The notes: a model not told the origin generated them from the letters alone. 64,000 nt of DNA from Secundilactobacillus collinoides DSM 20515 = JCM 1123 (GCF_001435975.1 NZ_AYYR01000013.1:62001-126000), one strand, 5' to 3'; numbered from the stretch's first letter, positions 8,054 to 17,313 are shown. A program made the numbers and translations.

Positions 8054-9076
8054 GTGAACGAAACGCAACTTATTCAATTGTTATCGCCAACCAGCCCACG
8101 TCGAATCCGAGTTATTGAAAACTTGCTGGTCGGCAAACGGTCAGTCTCGACGCTGTACTGGGGGATGCGTTACGGCCTGCTTGACTGGCTGGGGTACCAA
8201 AAACATCTGACCCGTCAGGAGATGGAAACTGCGGTGAACGACGCGGCTGCTAAGGGACTCGTTACAGTTACGGACCTGCAAGCAAGCTTGACGCCGTCTG
8301 GGATCACATTACGCCAAGCAAATCTGAGTCGACAATATCAGCCTAAGGCATTGGGAATTCGGCTGACCGTTGACATTCCTCACTTTTGGCAGCGCCTGTT
8401 GCTCGCGGTTCAAGTGGTTTCTGAGTATAGTTATCACAACCGACAGTACTACCCGCTGCGGGCGGACTACCGGGACAAACAAGCTATCAAGCGGTGGTTC
8501 AGTGCCAATAAGTCTGACGTGACTACCAGGCTGCCAGATGCTTTGATCACGTTTTTTAAAACACAACCCGAGCCGGCTGCCGATTTGTTCAGCCACCTGC
8601 TGACGGGGCATAATACGCCGGGGTACACACTCAGTCAGCTGGCAGCTCAGACTGAGTTGTCCGCAACGACCGGGCAATTGATGCAGACGGATGCGCTTTG
8701 CCAGCTGGCTGAACAAGTGCTTGAAGATGACCAGCACGTCTTAAGACTGTTGATGCATGACCTGCAGCAGTCGCCCGTCAGCGACAGTGCCATGGCGACC
8801 CTGACTGCGTTTCAACGCGGACAGTCGTTTGATCAGATCAGCCACCAGCGCAAGCTCAAACCAAGTACCGTGCGGGAACACTTACTTGAAGCGGCAATTT
8901 TTCTGCCCGTCTCGGCGCTCCCGTACGACCGGCTGTTACCGGCTGACTTGCAGCGCACGTTTCAGACGCGTCTTACGGGGGCTATCGACGACTGGCAGTA
9001 CGACACTGTCAGTGATCTCGACATTGAATTTTGGCAGTTTCGACTGTACGCTATTTTAAGGAGTAAGCAAGTATGA
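8054..9076 (+). CDS. RecQ-associated helix-turn-helix protein (YpbB family)
   Basis: 340-residue protein encoded immediately before, and overlapping, a RecQ helicase. The C-terminal part (about 250-335) contains LTAFQRGQSFDQISHQRKLKPSTVREHLLEA, the helicase-associated helix-turn-helix found in B. subtilis YpbB and at the C terminus of some RecQ proteins. The N-terminal 200 residues have no motif I recognise. The start is GTG 8054 behind AAAGGAA. In B. subtilis ypbB precedes recS and then a LysM gene (ypbE), the same order as here, so the protein probably works with the helicase in DNA repair. Its role has not been established, to my knowledge. Confidence 0.75.
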   Translation: MNETQLIQLLSPTSPRRIRVIENLLVGKRSVSTLYWGMRYGLLDWLGYQKHLTRQEMETAVNDAAAKGLVTVTDLQASLTPSGITLRQANLSRQYQPKALGIRLTVDIPHFWQRLLLAVQVVSEYSYHNRQYYPLRADYRDKQAIKRWFSANKSDVTTRLPDALITFFKTQPEPAADLFSHLLTGHNTPGYTLSQLAAQTELSATTGQLMQTDALCQLAEQVLEDDQHVLRLLMHDLQQSPVSDSAMATLTAFQRGQSFDQISHQRKLKPSTVREHLLEAAIFLPVSALPYDRLLPADLQRTFQTRLTGAIDDWQYDTVSDLDIEFWQFRLYAILRSKQV

Positions 9077-10518
9077 TTGCAGAAACCACCTTTTATCAAC
9101 AGTTAAAACAGCGCTACGGTTTCGAAAGCTTTCGACCGGGACAGTTGGAAACCCTGACGGCGCTGGCTACGGGTCAGGATGTGCTGTCGATCATGCCGAC
9201 CGGTGCGGGGAAATCCCTTATTTATGAACTATATGGTCAGGTGACCCAGCAGCTGGTAGTGATCGTTTCACCACTGATTGCCCTAATGCAAGACCAGGTG
9301 GCATCCATGAACTACCACGGTGAAAAACGTGTGACCGCGCTGACCTCCATGATGAGTTACAGCGAAAAGGCTTGGACCCTGACCCATTTGAACAAGTACC
9401 GGTACCTGTTTGTGTCGCCGGAAATGCTGACTCAGGAGCGGGTCATGGCCCAGTTGCAGCAACAGAAGGTTGGCCTGTTTGTGGTCGATGAGGCGCACTG
9501 TATTTCAACGTGGGGGCCGGATTTTCGCCCGGAATACCTCCTGCTGGGGCAGACTCGCGAACAGCTGGGCGCGCCGCTGACCTTGATGTTAACGGCAACT
9601 GCCACCCCGCGGGTTAAAAAGGATATTAAACGACGGATGCGTTTGCCGGCCGCCAGTGTAGTGACGCAGCCGATCGACCGGCCCAATATTTATTTGCAGG
9701 TCGAAACGGTGGCGGGTACCGCGGAAAAACAGCAGCGGTTAATTGCCCTGGTCAGCCAGCTCGTCAAACCTGGCGTTGTCTACTTTTCGAGCAAGAAGCT
9801 CGCCAACGAAATGGCGGCCCTCATCAACGACCAAACAGCCTGTCGGGCTGCCGCCTACCACGCGGACCTGGAAGACGAGAGCCGGTTCAAGATCCAGCAG
9901 CAGTTTATGGCCAACCAGATCCAGGTGGTTTGCGCCACCAGTGCGTTTGGCATGGGCATTGATAAAAACGATGTCCGGTTTGTGATTCACTACCACCTGC
10001 CAGTTGATATCGAAAGCTACTGGCAGGAGGTCGGCCGCGCTGGTCGGGATGGAGCGCAGAGTATTGCGATCCTGCTATACCAGCCTGGTGATGAGCAGAT
10101 TGCTGATTTTCTCAGTCAGGGCAGTATTCCGACGGATGAGGAGGTTCACTTCTACTTTCAACAAAAACAGCTGTCGGAATACGACAAGGACCCCAAGGCC
10201 AACCTCGTGTGGTTTTACAAACGCCACGCCATGAGCGAGGCTCAAGTTCTGGAGTTGTTCAAAAAACGGGCTGCTCAGCGGACTGGTGCGCTGCAGCAAA
10301 TGCTGCGTTACGTGCGAACGGAGAATTGCAAGCGGCGGTTTATCACCGGCTACTTCGGTCAGGCGCACATGACCCAGCCGGAACAGTGCTGTACCAGCGA
10401 TACACCGGGAACGACCATTGCCGAACTGGGACTTGAGTCGACTGCGCAACCACCGGAAAATGTGGGGCTATCCGGGTGGCAGACCGTTATGGATCAGCTA
10501 TTTTTACGGAAAAAATAA
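9073..10518 (+). CDS. recQ: ATP-dependent DNA helicase, RecQ/RecS type
   Basis: 481-residue superfamily 2 DNA helicase acting 3'-5' in repair and at stalled forks. Motif 0 (FRPGQLETL) is near residue 20, Walker A (MPTGAGKSLIY) near 42, SPLIALMQDQV near 70 and the DEAH box (VVDEAHCISTWGPDFRPEY) near 137. LTATATPRV follows, then the C-terminal helicase motifs GMGIDKNDVRFVIHYHLP and QEVGRAGRDG near 320. A zinc-binding pattern is suggested by the cysteines in ENCKRRF and EQCC near 415-440. It is shorter than E. coli RecQ because the HRDC domain is absent, as in B. subtilis RecS. It overlaps the preceding YpbB-like gene by 4 bases. Confidence 0.94.
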   Translation: MIAETTFYQQLKQRYGFESFRPGQLETLTALATGQDVLSIMPTGAGKSLIYELYGQVTQQLVVIVSPLIALMQDQVASMNYHGEKRVTALTSMMSYSEKAWTLTHLNKYRYLFVSPEMLTQERVMAQLQQQKVGLFVVDEAHCISTWGPDFRPEYLLLGQTREQLGAPLTLMLTATATPRVKKDIKRRMRLPAASVVTQPIDRPNIYLQVETVAGTAEKQQRLIALVSQLVKPGVVYFSSKKLANEMAALINDQTACRAAAYHADLEDESRFKIQQQFMANQIQVVCATSAFGMGIDKNDVRFVIHYHLPVDIESYWQEVGRAGRDGAQSIAILLYQPGDEQIADFLSQGSIPTDEEVHFYFQQKQLSEYDKDPKANLVWFYKRHAMSEAQVLELFKKRAAQRTGALQQMLRYVRTENCKRRFITGYFGQAHMTQPEQCCTSDTPGTTIAELGLESTAQPPENVGLSGWQTVMDQLFLRKK

Positions 10519-10537
10519 CCAAAATTAATTTAGGGTA

Positions 10538-10546
10538 TGGTACAAT
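10538..10546 (+). promoter_or_regulatory. Extended -10 promoter before the LysM gene
   Basis: TGGTACAAT (TG-n-TACAAT) lies 20 bases after the recQ stop and 31 before the next start; no clear -35 is visible. Confidence 0.5.
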
Positions 10547-10577
10547 TCGTAATGAACCTTTTTGAGGAGGGAAATCA

Positions 10578-11222
10578 ATGGGTCAAAAAAATGATGGGCA
10601 TTCAACCGAAAATAAACCTGAAACCCAACCCTGGGACCAATCCTTTGCGGATGACCGGGACGATTCAGGTAATCTCTCGCGAACCAAGCGACACCGCCAA
10701 AACCACAACAACCGTTTGATCACCATAATTTTAGTTGCAATTATTATTATAATTGCCGTGGGGTCTTTAATTTACGGCTTAGCACGACAAAGTGCGATGA
10801 ACAAACCGGCTTCCGACAACGAAACGAGTCTGACAAGCCAAAAATCAACCAAGTCGAGTCACGCTTCTTCTAAGAAGGCGTCTAGTGACAAGACTAAGAC
10901 ATCTTCGAAAAAGGCCTCTTCTAAAACTAAGACCAGTTCGAAGGAGACGTCTTCTACTACCACGGCGGCTTCGAGCAGCACAGCAACCGCAGCGTCATCG
11001 TCAACGACCAGTTATGCTGACTCATCAAGTACGTCAAGCACCGCGAAGAGCAGCAGTTCTTCGACTAAGTCCAGCAGCAAGGAATACGCTACCGTTGGCT
11101 CTGGTCAGGGGATGTACCGGGTCGCTGTGAATAACGGGATCTCCGTTGCAAAGTTAGAGGAACTAAATGGTCTGTCGGCAAATTCAACTTTGACGCCAGG
11201 CCAAAAATTGCGTGTTAAATAA
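10578..11222 (+). CDS. Membrane-anchored LysM peptidoglycan-binding protein
   Basis: 214 residues in three parts. A charged cytoplasmic N-terminus of about 45 residues is followed by one transmembrane helix at roughly 46-68 (ITIILVAIIIIIAVGSLIYGL). Then comes an extracellular linker of about 95 residues made almost wholly of Ser, Thr, Lys and Ala. A single C-terminal LysM domain (about 165-214) contains GQGMYRVAVNNGISVAKLEELNG and LTPGQKLRV. It should tether the membrane to peptidoglycan. Start ATG 10578 has AGGAGG. The position after recQ matches B. subtilis ypbE. The biased linker is likely to vary in length between strains. Confidence 0.85.
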   Translation: MGQKNDGHSTENKPETQPWDQSFADDRDDSGNLSRTKRHRQNHNNRLITIILVAIIIIIAVGSLIYGLARQSAMNKPASDNETSLTSQKSTKSSHASSKKASSDKTKTSSKKASSKTKTSSKETSSTTTAASSSTATAASSSTTSYADSSSTSSTAKSSSSSTKSSSKEYATVGSGQGMYRVAVNNGISVAKLEELNGLSANSTLTPGQKLRVK

Positions 11223-11248
11223 ATTTCTAATGTAGGTGAGTAAGAATA

Positions 11249-11935
11249 ATGGGAAACAAAGGGTTGCAAGTTGCAATAGACGGCCCGGCTTCGGCTGGGA
11301 AAAGTACGGTTGCGAAAAAGATTGCCAAACGGTTTCAATACATTTACTGTGACACCGGTGCCATGTACCGGACAGTCACGTTAAAGGCAATGCAGCAGGG
11401 GGTTGCGCTGGATGATCCAGCCGCCCTGGCTGACATGCTGAAACATACGGAAATTACTTTTAAACCGGGAGATCCCGAACAATTAGTCTTTCTTGATGGG
11501 ACGGATGTGACGGCTGCAATTCGCCAAGAAGACGTAACGAACAACGTTTCTACCACGGCCGCACAGGGCACGGTTCGAACGGATCTGACAAATCGGCAGC
11601 GGGAGATTGCAGACGCTGGCGGTATCGTCATGGATGGGCGTGATATCGGCACCACCGTGCTGCCCGATGCGCAGGTTAAGATCTTCCTTGTGGCAAGTGT
11701 TGAAGAACGGGCTCAGCGGCGGTTTAAGGATAACGCCGAAAAGGGTATTCACACACCGATCGATGTGCTACGGGAAGAAATCGAAATCAGAGACCATAAA
11801 GATTCGACCCGGAAAATCTCACCGCTGACGCAGGCTGCGGATGCCGTTAAATTAGATACAACTTCATTGTCGATTGATGATGTGGTTGATAAGATTAGTG
11901 CTATAATTGAGCAAAATGTCGAGAAATCGAATTAA
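11249..11935 (+). CDS. cmk: Cytidylate kinase
   Basis: 228-residue NMP kinase that phosphorylates CMP and dCMP for pyrimidine salvage and nucleotide supply. The Walker A loop is in IDGPASAGKSTVAKKIAKRF near residues 9-28, with YCDTGAMYRTVTLKAM next and the CMP-binding VMDGRDIGTTVLPDA near 129. RDHKDSTRKISPL in the lid region is diagnostic. The ribosome site is weak (AGGTGAG). It precedes rpsA, the usual cmk-rpsA-der order. Confidence 0.97.
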   Translation: MGNKGLQVAIDGPASAGKSTVAKKIAKRFQYIYCDTGAMYRTVTLKAMQQGVALDDPAALADMLKHTEITFKPGDPEQLVFLDGTDVTAAIRQEDVTNNVSTTAAQGTVRTDLTNRQREIADAGGIVMDGRDIGTTVLPDAQVKIFLVASVEERAQRRFKDNAEKGIHTPIDVLREEIEIRDHKDSTRKISPLTQAADAVKLDTTSLSIDDVVDKISAIIEQNVEKSN

Positions 11936-12013
11936 TCGCGTCAACCTACTGGTATTATTGACCATTTTCGGTTAAAATTGACATTAGAGTTGTCGCAAGG
12001 AGGAAAAGTTCGT

Positions 12014-13285
12014 ATGAGTGAAAACAATGCAAATGAGAACAACGATTTATTAAATGCTTTAAACAGCATCGAGACCGTTAATATCGGTGATGTGGTCAAG
12101 GGTGAAGTGTTAGCCATTGACGATGATAAGCAAGCAATCGTTGGTATCGAAGGTACTGGTATTGAAGGAGTCGTTCCACAAAAGGAACTGTCTACTAAGC
12201 CAGTTGCTGATATTAATGATGTCGTTAAGGTTGGGGATAAGTTAGACTTAGTCGTCATTTCCCGGATCGGTAACGATAAGGAAGGCGGCAGCTACTTACT
12301 CTCAGTTCGTCGTTTGGAAGCCCGTAAAGTATGGGATGAAATCCAAAAGAAGTTCGAAGCTGGTGAAACAATTGATGCCCCTGTTACCCAAGTGGTTAAG
12401 GGCGGCTTAGTTGTTGATGCTGGTGTTCGTGGCTTCGTACCCGCTTCAATGATCAGTGATCACTTCGTTGAAGATCTCAACCAGTTTAAGGGTCAAACAT
12501 TGACCTTTAAGATTATCGAAATTGAACCAAGTGAAAACCGTCTGATTCTTTCTCACCGTGCTATCGTTGAAGAAGAAAAGGCTGCTAAGCGTGACGAAGT
12601 TCTGGCTACTATCAAGGCCGGCGACACCGTTACAGGGACTGTTGCGCGTTTGACCAACTTCGGTGCCTTTGTTGACTTAGGCGGCGTTGATGGGTTGGTC
12701 CACGTTTCTGAAATTGCCTACGAACGTGTTGACAAGCCTTCAGACGTTTTGAAGACTGGCCAAGAAGTTAAGGTTAAGGTCCTTTCAGTTGACCCAGACC
12801 GTGACCGGATTTCACTTTCAATCAAGCAAACCTTACCAGAACCATGGGATGGTATCGAAGAAAAAGCTCCTGAAGGCGCTGTTCTTGAAGGAACTGTTAA
12901 GCGTTTGACTAGCTTCGGTGCCTTTGTTGAAGTCTTCCCTGGTGTTGAAGGTTTGGTTCACATTTCCCAAATCGCTCACGAACACATTGCTACACCTAAT
13001 GATGTGTTATCAACTGGCGAAAAGGTTAACGTCAAAGTTCTGGAAGTACACCCAGAAGCTCACCGGTTAGCCTTATCAATCAAAGCTTTGAAAGAAAAGC
13101 CAGCATCTAGCGAACCTGAGAAGAAGCAATCAGCTCCTCGTCGTCAAAACAATAACAACAGTAACAACAACCGTCAAAACGTTGTTTCTACTGACGATGA
13201 TGACGCCGGCTTTACATTAGGTGACCTGATTGGTGACCAATTAAAGAACGCTCAAAATTCAGATTCTGATTCAGATAAAGACTAG
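12014..13285 (+). CDS. rpsA: Ribosomal protein S1 homologue (four S1 domains)
   Basis: 423-residue RNA-binding protein with four S1 OB-fold repeats at roughly 15-90, 105-175, 190-260 and 275-345. The last two carry the classic LTNFGAFVDLGGVDGLVHVSE and LTSFGAFVEVFPGVEGLVHISQ cores. Low-GC Gram-positives have this shorter form in place of the six-domain E. coli S1; its exact role in initiation is less certain there. The tail is rich in Asn, Gln and Asp. The frame is open from 11978, but AAGGAGG (11997-12003) selects ATG 12014. An extended -10 (TGGTATTAT, 11950-11958) may give it its own promoter. Codon use is highly biased, as in strongly expressed genes. Confidence 0.95.
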   Translation: MSENNANENNDLLNALNSIETVNIGDVVKGEVLAIDDDKQAIVGIEGTGIEGVVPQKELSTKPVADINDVVKVGDKLDLVVISRIGNDKEGGSYLLSVRRLEARKVWDEIQKKFEAGETIDAPVTQVVKGGLVVDAGVRGFVPASMISDHFVEDLNQFKGQTLTFKIIEIEPSENRLILSHRAIVEEEKAAKRDEVLATIKAGDTVTGTVARLTNFGAFVDLGGVDGLVHVSEIAYERVDKPSDVLKTGQEVKVKVLSVDPDRDRISLSIKQTLPEPWDGIEEKAPEGAVLEGTVKRLTSFGAFVEVFPGVEGLVHISQIAHEHIATPNDVLSTGEKVNVKVLEVHPEAHRLALSIKALKEKPASSEPEKKQSAPRRQNNNNSNNNRQNVVSTDDDDAGFTLGDLIGDQLKNAQNSDSDSDKD

Positions 13286-13308
13286 TCCTGGTTTATTATT
13301 AAGGACAT

Positions 13309-13356
13309 CAAAACAGGTTGGGACGAAGGTGATTCGCCCTAGCCTGTTTTGTTTTT
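13309..13356 (+). terminator. Terminator of cmk-rpsA
   Basis: CAAAACAGGTTGGG pairs with CCCTAGCCTGTTTTG and is followed by TTTTT. Confidence 0.93.
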
Positions 13357-13391
13357 GGAACCGATTTTATGTTTGAAAGAAGGGAACAACT

Positions 13392-14702
13392 ATGAGTATG
13401 CCAACTGTGGCCATTGTTGGCCGGCCAAACGTGGGTAAATCCACTATCTTTAACCGTATTGCCGGGGACCGGATCTCAATTGTCGAAGACACTCCCGGGG
13501 TGACTCGGGATCGAATCTACGCGCATGGTGACTGGTTAAGCAACACCTTCAGTATGATCGATACTGGTGGGATCGATGTCGGTGACGAACCATTTTTAAA
13601 GCAGATCACCGAACAGGCCGAAGTGGCCATTGATGAGGCTGATGTGATTGTTTTTGTCGTGAGCGCCCGCGAAGGTGTGACCGACTCTGACGAAAAAGTG
13701 GCTCAGATTTTATACCGTGCCAACAAACCGGTAATTTTAGCGGTCAACAAGGCTGATAATCCGGAACAACGACAAGATATTTACGACTTTTATTCACTTG
13801 GGTTCGGCGACCCGTACCCGATTTCCGGGGCTCACGGGCTTGGCTTGGGTGATTTGCTGGATGCCGTGGTCAAAGCCTTTCCTGACGAAACTGGTGACGT
13901 TGATGATACCAGTACCCGGTTTAGCCTGATTGGGCGGCCAAACGTTGGGAAGTCGTCCCTGGTCAACGCCTTGCTGGGTGAAGATCGCGTGATTGTTTCA
14001 GAAATTGCTGGGACGACTCGAGACGCCATCGACACGAAGTTTGTGACCGACAACGGTGACGAATTTACCATGGTTGATACGGCTGGGATCAGAAAACGCG
14101 GCAAAGTTTACGAAAATACCGAACGTTACAGTGTGATGCGCGCAATGAAAGCCATCGATAATTCTGACGTGGTACTGTTTGTGCTGAACGCTGAAGAAGG
14201 CATTCGCGAACAGGATAAAAAAGTTGCCGGTTACGCCCATGAAGCGGGCCGAGGAATCATTATCTTAGTCAACAAGTGGGATACCATCAAGAAGAACAAC
14301 CAGAGTCTCCATGACTTTGAGATCCACGTGCGTGAAGAGTTCCAGTACTTGGCGTACGCCCCGATGCTGTTTGTGTCTGCAAAGACTCATCAACGCCTTA
14401 ACGAACTGCCAGCGCTGATCAAGAAGGTTTCGGTCAACCACAATAAACGCATTCAGTCGTCAACGCTGAACGATGTTTTGATGGATGCCGTTGCTATGAA
14501 TCCAACGCCAACTGACAATGGTCGACGTTTACGGATTTTTTATGCCACGCAGGTGGCTGTGGCGCCGCCAACTTTTGTCGTTTTCGTAAACGATCCGGAT
14601 CTAATGCATTTTTCATATGAGCGTTATTTGGAGAACCAAATCCGAGAACATTTTGACTTTACCGGAACACCGATTCACTTAATTGAACGACACAGGAAGT
14701 AG
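13392..14702 (+). CDS. der: Ribosome-biogenesis GTPase Der (EngA)
   Basis: 436-residue double GTPase needed for 50S subunit maturation. Two G domains are evident. The first has [14 protein letters not shown] near residue 9, DTGGI and NKAD. The second has [14 protein letters not shown] near 181, DTAGIRKRG and NKWD. The C-terminal KH-like domain covers about 350-436 ([24 protein letters not shown]). ATG 13392 has AGAAGGGA. It has its own short transcription unit with terminators on both sides. Confidence 0.98.
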   Translation: MSMPTVAIVGRPNVGKSTIFNRIAGDRISIVEDTPGVTRDRIYAHGDWLSNTFSMIDTGGIDVGDEPFLKQITEQAEVAIDEADVIVFVVSAREGVTDSDEKVAQILYRANKPVILAVNKADNPEQRQDIYDFYSLGFGDPYPISGAHGLGLGDLLDAVVKAFPDETGDVDDTSTRFSLIGRPNVGKSSLVNALLGEDRVIVSEIAGTTRDAIDTKFVTDNGDEFTMVDTAGIRKRGKVYENTERYSVMRAMKAIDNSDVVLFVLNAEEGIREQDKKVAGYAHEAGRGIIILVNKWDTIKKNNQSLHDFEIHVREEFQYLAYAPMLFVSAKTHQRLNELPALIKKVSVNHNKRIQSSTLNDVLMDAVAMNPTPTDNGRRLRIFYATQVAVAPPTFVVFVNDPDLMHFSYERYLENQIREHFDFTGTPIHLIERHRK

Positions 14703-14720
14703 TTTCTGTTGTCAAGATAA

Positions 14721-14766
14721 AAATGACGAAAAATGCCGTTATGTCGCGTTTTTCGTCATTTTTTAG
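14721..14766 (+). terminator. Terminator of der
   Basis: AAATGACGAAAAA pairs with TTTTTCGTCATTT and runs into further T. Confidence 0.93.
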
Positions 14767-14836
14767 CTAAATTTTATTCAAATATTACAAAATTAGATAA
14801 AATGCGTTGAAATTCACTTATAAACGTTAAAAAACC

Positions 14837-14865
14837 TTGCTGTTATAGGTTTTCTGTGCTATCTT
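14837..14865 (+). promoter_or_regulatory. Promoter of hup
   Basis: TTGCTG (14837-14842) and TATCTT (14860-14865) have a 17-base spacer, with TG at 14857-14858 forming an extended -10. The leader would be about 110 bases. Confidence 0.75.
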
Positions 14866-14903
14866 AGAAACAGAAATGATGCGGAGAGCCGTTATTATTT
14901 CAA

Positions 14904-14955
14904 TAGTCGATTTCAAATTCTGGTGTCGACTAGATGAGATAAATTTGTACTCATC
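14904..14955 (+). promoter_or_regulatory. Two-hairpin leader of hup mRNA
   Basis: Two adjacent stem-loops fit the leader: TAGTCGA (14904-14910) with TCGACTA (14926-14932), and GATGAG (14933-14938) with CTCATC (14950-14955). The strong ribosome site GAGGAGGTGA follows 10 bases later. They may stabilise or regulate this abundant mRNA; function is inferred. Confidence 0.45.
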
Positions 14956-14983
14956 ATAATTCATCCGAGGAGGTGAATCATTC

Positions 14984-15259
14984 ATGGCAAACAAAGCACA
15001 ACTTGTTAACGATGTTGCAGCAGCAACCGGTTTAACTAAGAAGGACGCAACTGCTGCAGTTGATGCAGTATTTGATTCAGTTCAAGCAACTTTGGCTAAG
15101 GGCGAAAAGGTTCAATTGATCGGCTTTGGTAACTTCGAAGTTCGCGAACGGGCAGCTCGTAAGGGTCGCAACCCACAAACGGGCGACGAAATCCAAATTC
15201 CTGCAAGCAAAGTACCAGCATTCAAGCCTGGTAAAGCTTTGAAGGATGCTGTTAAATAA
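14984..15259 (+). CDS. hup: DNA-binding protein HU
   Basis: 91-residue histone-like nucleoid protein that bends and compacts DNA as a dimer. [22 protein letters not shown] opens the helical dimerisation region. [21 protein letters not shown] and [20 protein letters not shown] are the beta-arm and signature found in almost all HU proteins. The strong promoter, perfect ribosome site and optimal codon use predict high expression. A terminator follows closely. Confidence 0.99.
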   Translation: MANKAQLVNDVAAATGLTKKDATAAVDAVFDSVQATLAKGEKVQLIGFGNFEVRERAARKGRNPQTGDEIQIPASKVPAFKPGKALKDAVK

Positions 15260-15280
15260 TTCATTTTATTAAACAGTGAG

Positions 15281-15310
15281 CCAATCCGATTAGTCGGGTT
15301 GGTTTTTTTT
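15281..15310 (+). terminator. Terminator of hup
   Basis: CCAATCCGA pairs with TCGGGTTGG around TTAG, followed by eight T. Confidence 0.94.
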
Positions 15311-15321
15311 ATGGTGCGGAA

Positions 15322-15420
15322 GAAGGGCGTTTAAAAGGTGGAGCACAAGTCAACTCTGCCATAAACGCCCGGGCTTGGCGTTTATGGCAGAGTTGACTTG
15401 TGTGCAACCTTTTGCCCTTC
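15322..15420. repeat. Long hairpin repeat element (copy 1)
   Basis: A perfect 26-base stem joins 15344-15369 and 15377-15402 around a 7-base loop. An imperfect outer stem extends to GAAGGGC (15322-15328) and GCCCTTC (15414-15420). The loop side (CTTGGC), the CAGAGTTG block and a downstream CTCGAGGACAG (15435-15445) recur in the same order in the element at 31536-31656. It lies in a gene-free stretch between hup and the TPR gene. It is probably a dispersed intergenic repeat, non-coding. Confidence 0.85.
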
Positions 15421-15596
15421 TGCAGCCCGATTAGGCTCGAGGACAGGAGTGCGGGATGAGGAAGGAGCCTTTGAGAAAAGAAACAGCAAAAACATAGTAC
15501 GGAACAGGGTCAGAGTTGACTTGTGTGCAACCTTTTGCCCTTCTGCAGCCCAATTAGGCTCGAGGACAGGAGTGCGGGATGAGGAAGGGGCCTTTG
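15388..15596 (+). repeat. Direct duplication of the 3' half of the repeat element
   Basis: 15388-15473 and 15511-15596 are 86-base copies differing at two positions. Each runs from CAGAGTTGACTTG to CCTTTG and includes GCTCGAGGACAGGAGTGCGG. The second copy has no matching left arm, so only the first forms the hairpin. The remaining bases up to the TPR promoter (15597-15860) show nothing recognisable. Confidence 0.9.
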
Positions 15597-15861
15597 TCGG
15601 AAAAAGCTCCAAAGGCATGGTAGCAGCCCAGACTAGTTTAAAGGACGTTAAATCAGGATAAAACTGTTGCAAAGTCTCATCCAAGCGCAAAAAAACCAAT
15701 TTTGGCTTGAAATAAAAACCATCAAACTCCTAATCAGGTTGATTAAGATACTGATAGCAACCAACGCAAGTATCAGTAAACGATAACGGCTCAAAAGAAA
15801 TAATAAAAAGTTACTTTAACTTAAATTAAAAATCACAAAGCCCTCACTCAAAGCGTCAAAG

Positions 15862-15891
15862 TTGCCCATTACCCTCAATCTATGCTATGTT
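15862..15891 (+). promoter_or_regulatory. Promoter of the TPR gene
   Basis: TTGCCC (15862-15867), an 18-base spacer, then TATGTT (15886-15891) with TG two bases before it. Confidence 0.65.
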
Positions 15892-15924
15892 AGTAGGTAC
15901 GGAATTTAATAATGGAGGCGGCCC

Positions 15925-17193
15925 ATGAGCTACTCAGAAGAAGCGTTAGACCAACTGGATCGTGGCCAGTTAGACAAGTTTAAAAAGGCTTATGCCAGCG
16001 CGTTACGCCACGATGACGACGATACACTTTATAATTTAGCAGAGGAACTTTATACGCTAGGATTTTTAAATCAATCCAGACGTATTTATGAAAAATTACT
16101 TGATCGGTACCCAGAAGAAAACGATATTCGGGTCAACTTAGCTGATATCGCCATTGACGAAGATAAAAACGATGAGGCACTTGATTACCTCAATCAAGTG
16201 AGTGAAGACTCGGAGGCGTACGTGCGTGCCCTCATGGTCGCGGCGGATCTTTATCAAACGCAGGAATTATTTGAAGTTAGCGAGCAAAAATTGCTTCAAG
16301 CACAGACGTTGGCACCCGAAGAACCAGCCATTATTTTTGCGTTGGCTGAACTTTACTTCACCATGCGTGAGTTTACAAAAGCTATTCCGCTGTATCTTGA
16401 TTTGATCAAGCAGGGGATTCCTGAATTCAGTTCTGTGAACCTAGTGGAACGGATCGGTGTGGCGTACGCCAACGCCGGCCGGTTTGAACAAGCAATTGGT
16501 TATCTCAAGCAGGTGCATCCTGGTGATATGACCCCAGACGTGAAGTTTGAGACCGGTTTCACATACTTACAGCTGAAGGATAACAAGATGGCCATTCAAC
16601 TGCTAAGTGAGTTGAAGGATTCTGATTCGCAGTACACGAGCTTGTACATTCCGTTAGGCCAAGCACTGGTTAACGAAAACCGTTTGGATGGGGCGCTGAC
16701 AACGTTACAAGAAGGTCTGGGAGTTGACCAGTATAACGAAAAGCTGTGGTCATACGCGGCCGATATTGCGGCCCGAACGGCAGACGAGAAGCTGACGGAA
16801 AAGTACTTGAAAAAGGGGAACGAACTCGACGCTGAAGACCTCGATATTGTGATTAAACTATCAAACCTGTATATCAAACAAGAACGCTATCAAGACACGG
16901 TCGACTTCTTAACGGATTACGTGAAGGCTGATAACGTGGACCCGCAGATCTACTGGAATTTGGCCAACGCGTATGATCATTTGGAAAATTACGATCAGGC
17001 AATGAAATTTTATCAGGCAGCCGAGCCATACTTTATGGATCAGGCTGATTTCCTGAAACCGGCCGTTTACTTCTTCAGAGAAGCGGGGCAGCGTGAGGAA
17101 ACGATTAAACTGCTGCAAGCTTACCTGAAAGTCGTGCCAGATGATTCAGAGATGGCACTGATGCTGGAAGAACTGCAAGAAGACGACTATTAG
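15925..17193 (+). CDS. Tetratricopeptide-repeat protein (YpiA-like)
   Basis: 422-residue cytoplasmic protein built almost wholly of TPR helices. Recognisable repeats occur near 38-70 (LAEELYTLGFLNQSRRIYEKLLDRYPE), 140-170, 175-205, 240-275, 310-340 and 345-375 (NLANAYDHLENYDQAMKFYQAAEP). There is no signal peptide or enzyme motif. Equivalent proteins follow hup in other lactobacilli and resemble B. subtilis YpiA; they presumably scaffold other proteins, with no function known to me. ATG 15925 has GGAGG 7 bases upstream. It is monocistronic, with its own promoter and terminator. Confidence 0.85.
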   Translation: MSYSEEALDQLDRGQLDKFKKAYASALRHDDDDTLYNLAEELYTLGFLNQSRRIYEKLLDRYPEENDIRVNLADIAIDEDKNDEALDYLNQVSEDSEAYVRALMVAADLYQTQELFEVSEQKLLQAQTLAPEEPAIIFALAELYFTMREFTKAIPLYLDLIKQGIPEFSSVNLVERIGVAYANAGRFEQAIGYLKQVHPGDMTPDVKFETGFTYLQLKDNKMAIQLLSELKDSDSQYTSLYIPLGQALVNENRLDGALTTLQEGLGVDQYNEKLWSYAADIAARTADEKLTEKYLKKGNELDAEDLDIVIKLSNLYIKQERYQDTVDFLTDYVKADNVDPQIYWNLANAYDHLENYDQAMKFYQAAEPYFMDQADFLKPAVYFFREAGQREETIKLLQAYLKVVPDDSEMALMLEELQEDDY

Positions 17194-17197
17194 GTCA

Positions 17198-17233
17198 TAA
17201 AAGAATTACGACAGTGGCCGTAGTTCTTTTTTA
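17198..17233 (+). terminator. Terminator of the TPR gene
   Basis: AAAAGAATTACG pairs with CGTAGTTCTTTT, followed by T. Confidence 0.88.
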
Positions 17234-17283
17234 TTGCGCAGTTATTTATAATAATAAGTTACTTTAACCTAATAACCAAAAAA

Positions 17284-17313
17284 TCAAAAAAAAAACACCC
17301 ACTAGGAGTGTTT
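17284..17313 (-). terminator. Terminator of yitT
   Basis: Read on the minus strand, AAACACTCC pairs with GGGTGTTT and runs into ten or more T. The stem overlaps the last codons and stop of yitT. Confidence 0.85.

Noticed and set aside
10537-10719. 60-codon frame overlapping the LysM gene start
   Set aside because: It is out of frame with the LysM gene, whose ribosome site and domain content are clear.
15398-15661. 87-codon plus-strand frame reading through the repeat island
   Set aside because: It consists of the two 86-base direct repeats read in one frame, with no ribosome site and an internal amino-acid repetition that only mirrors the DNA repeat.
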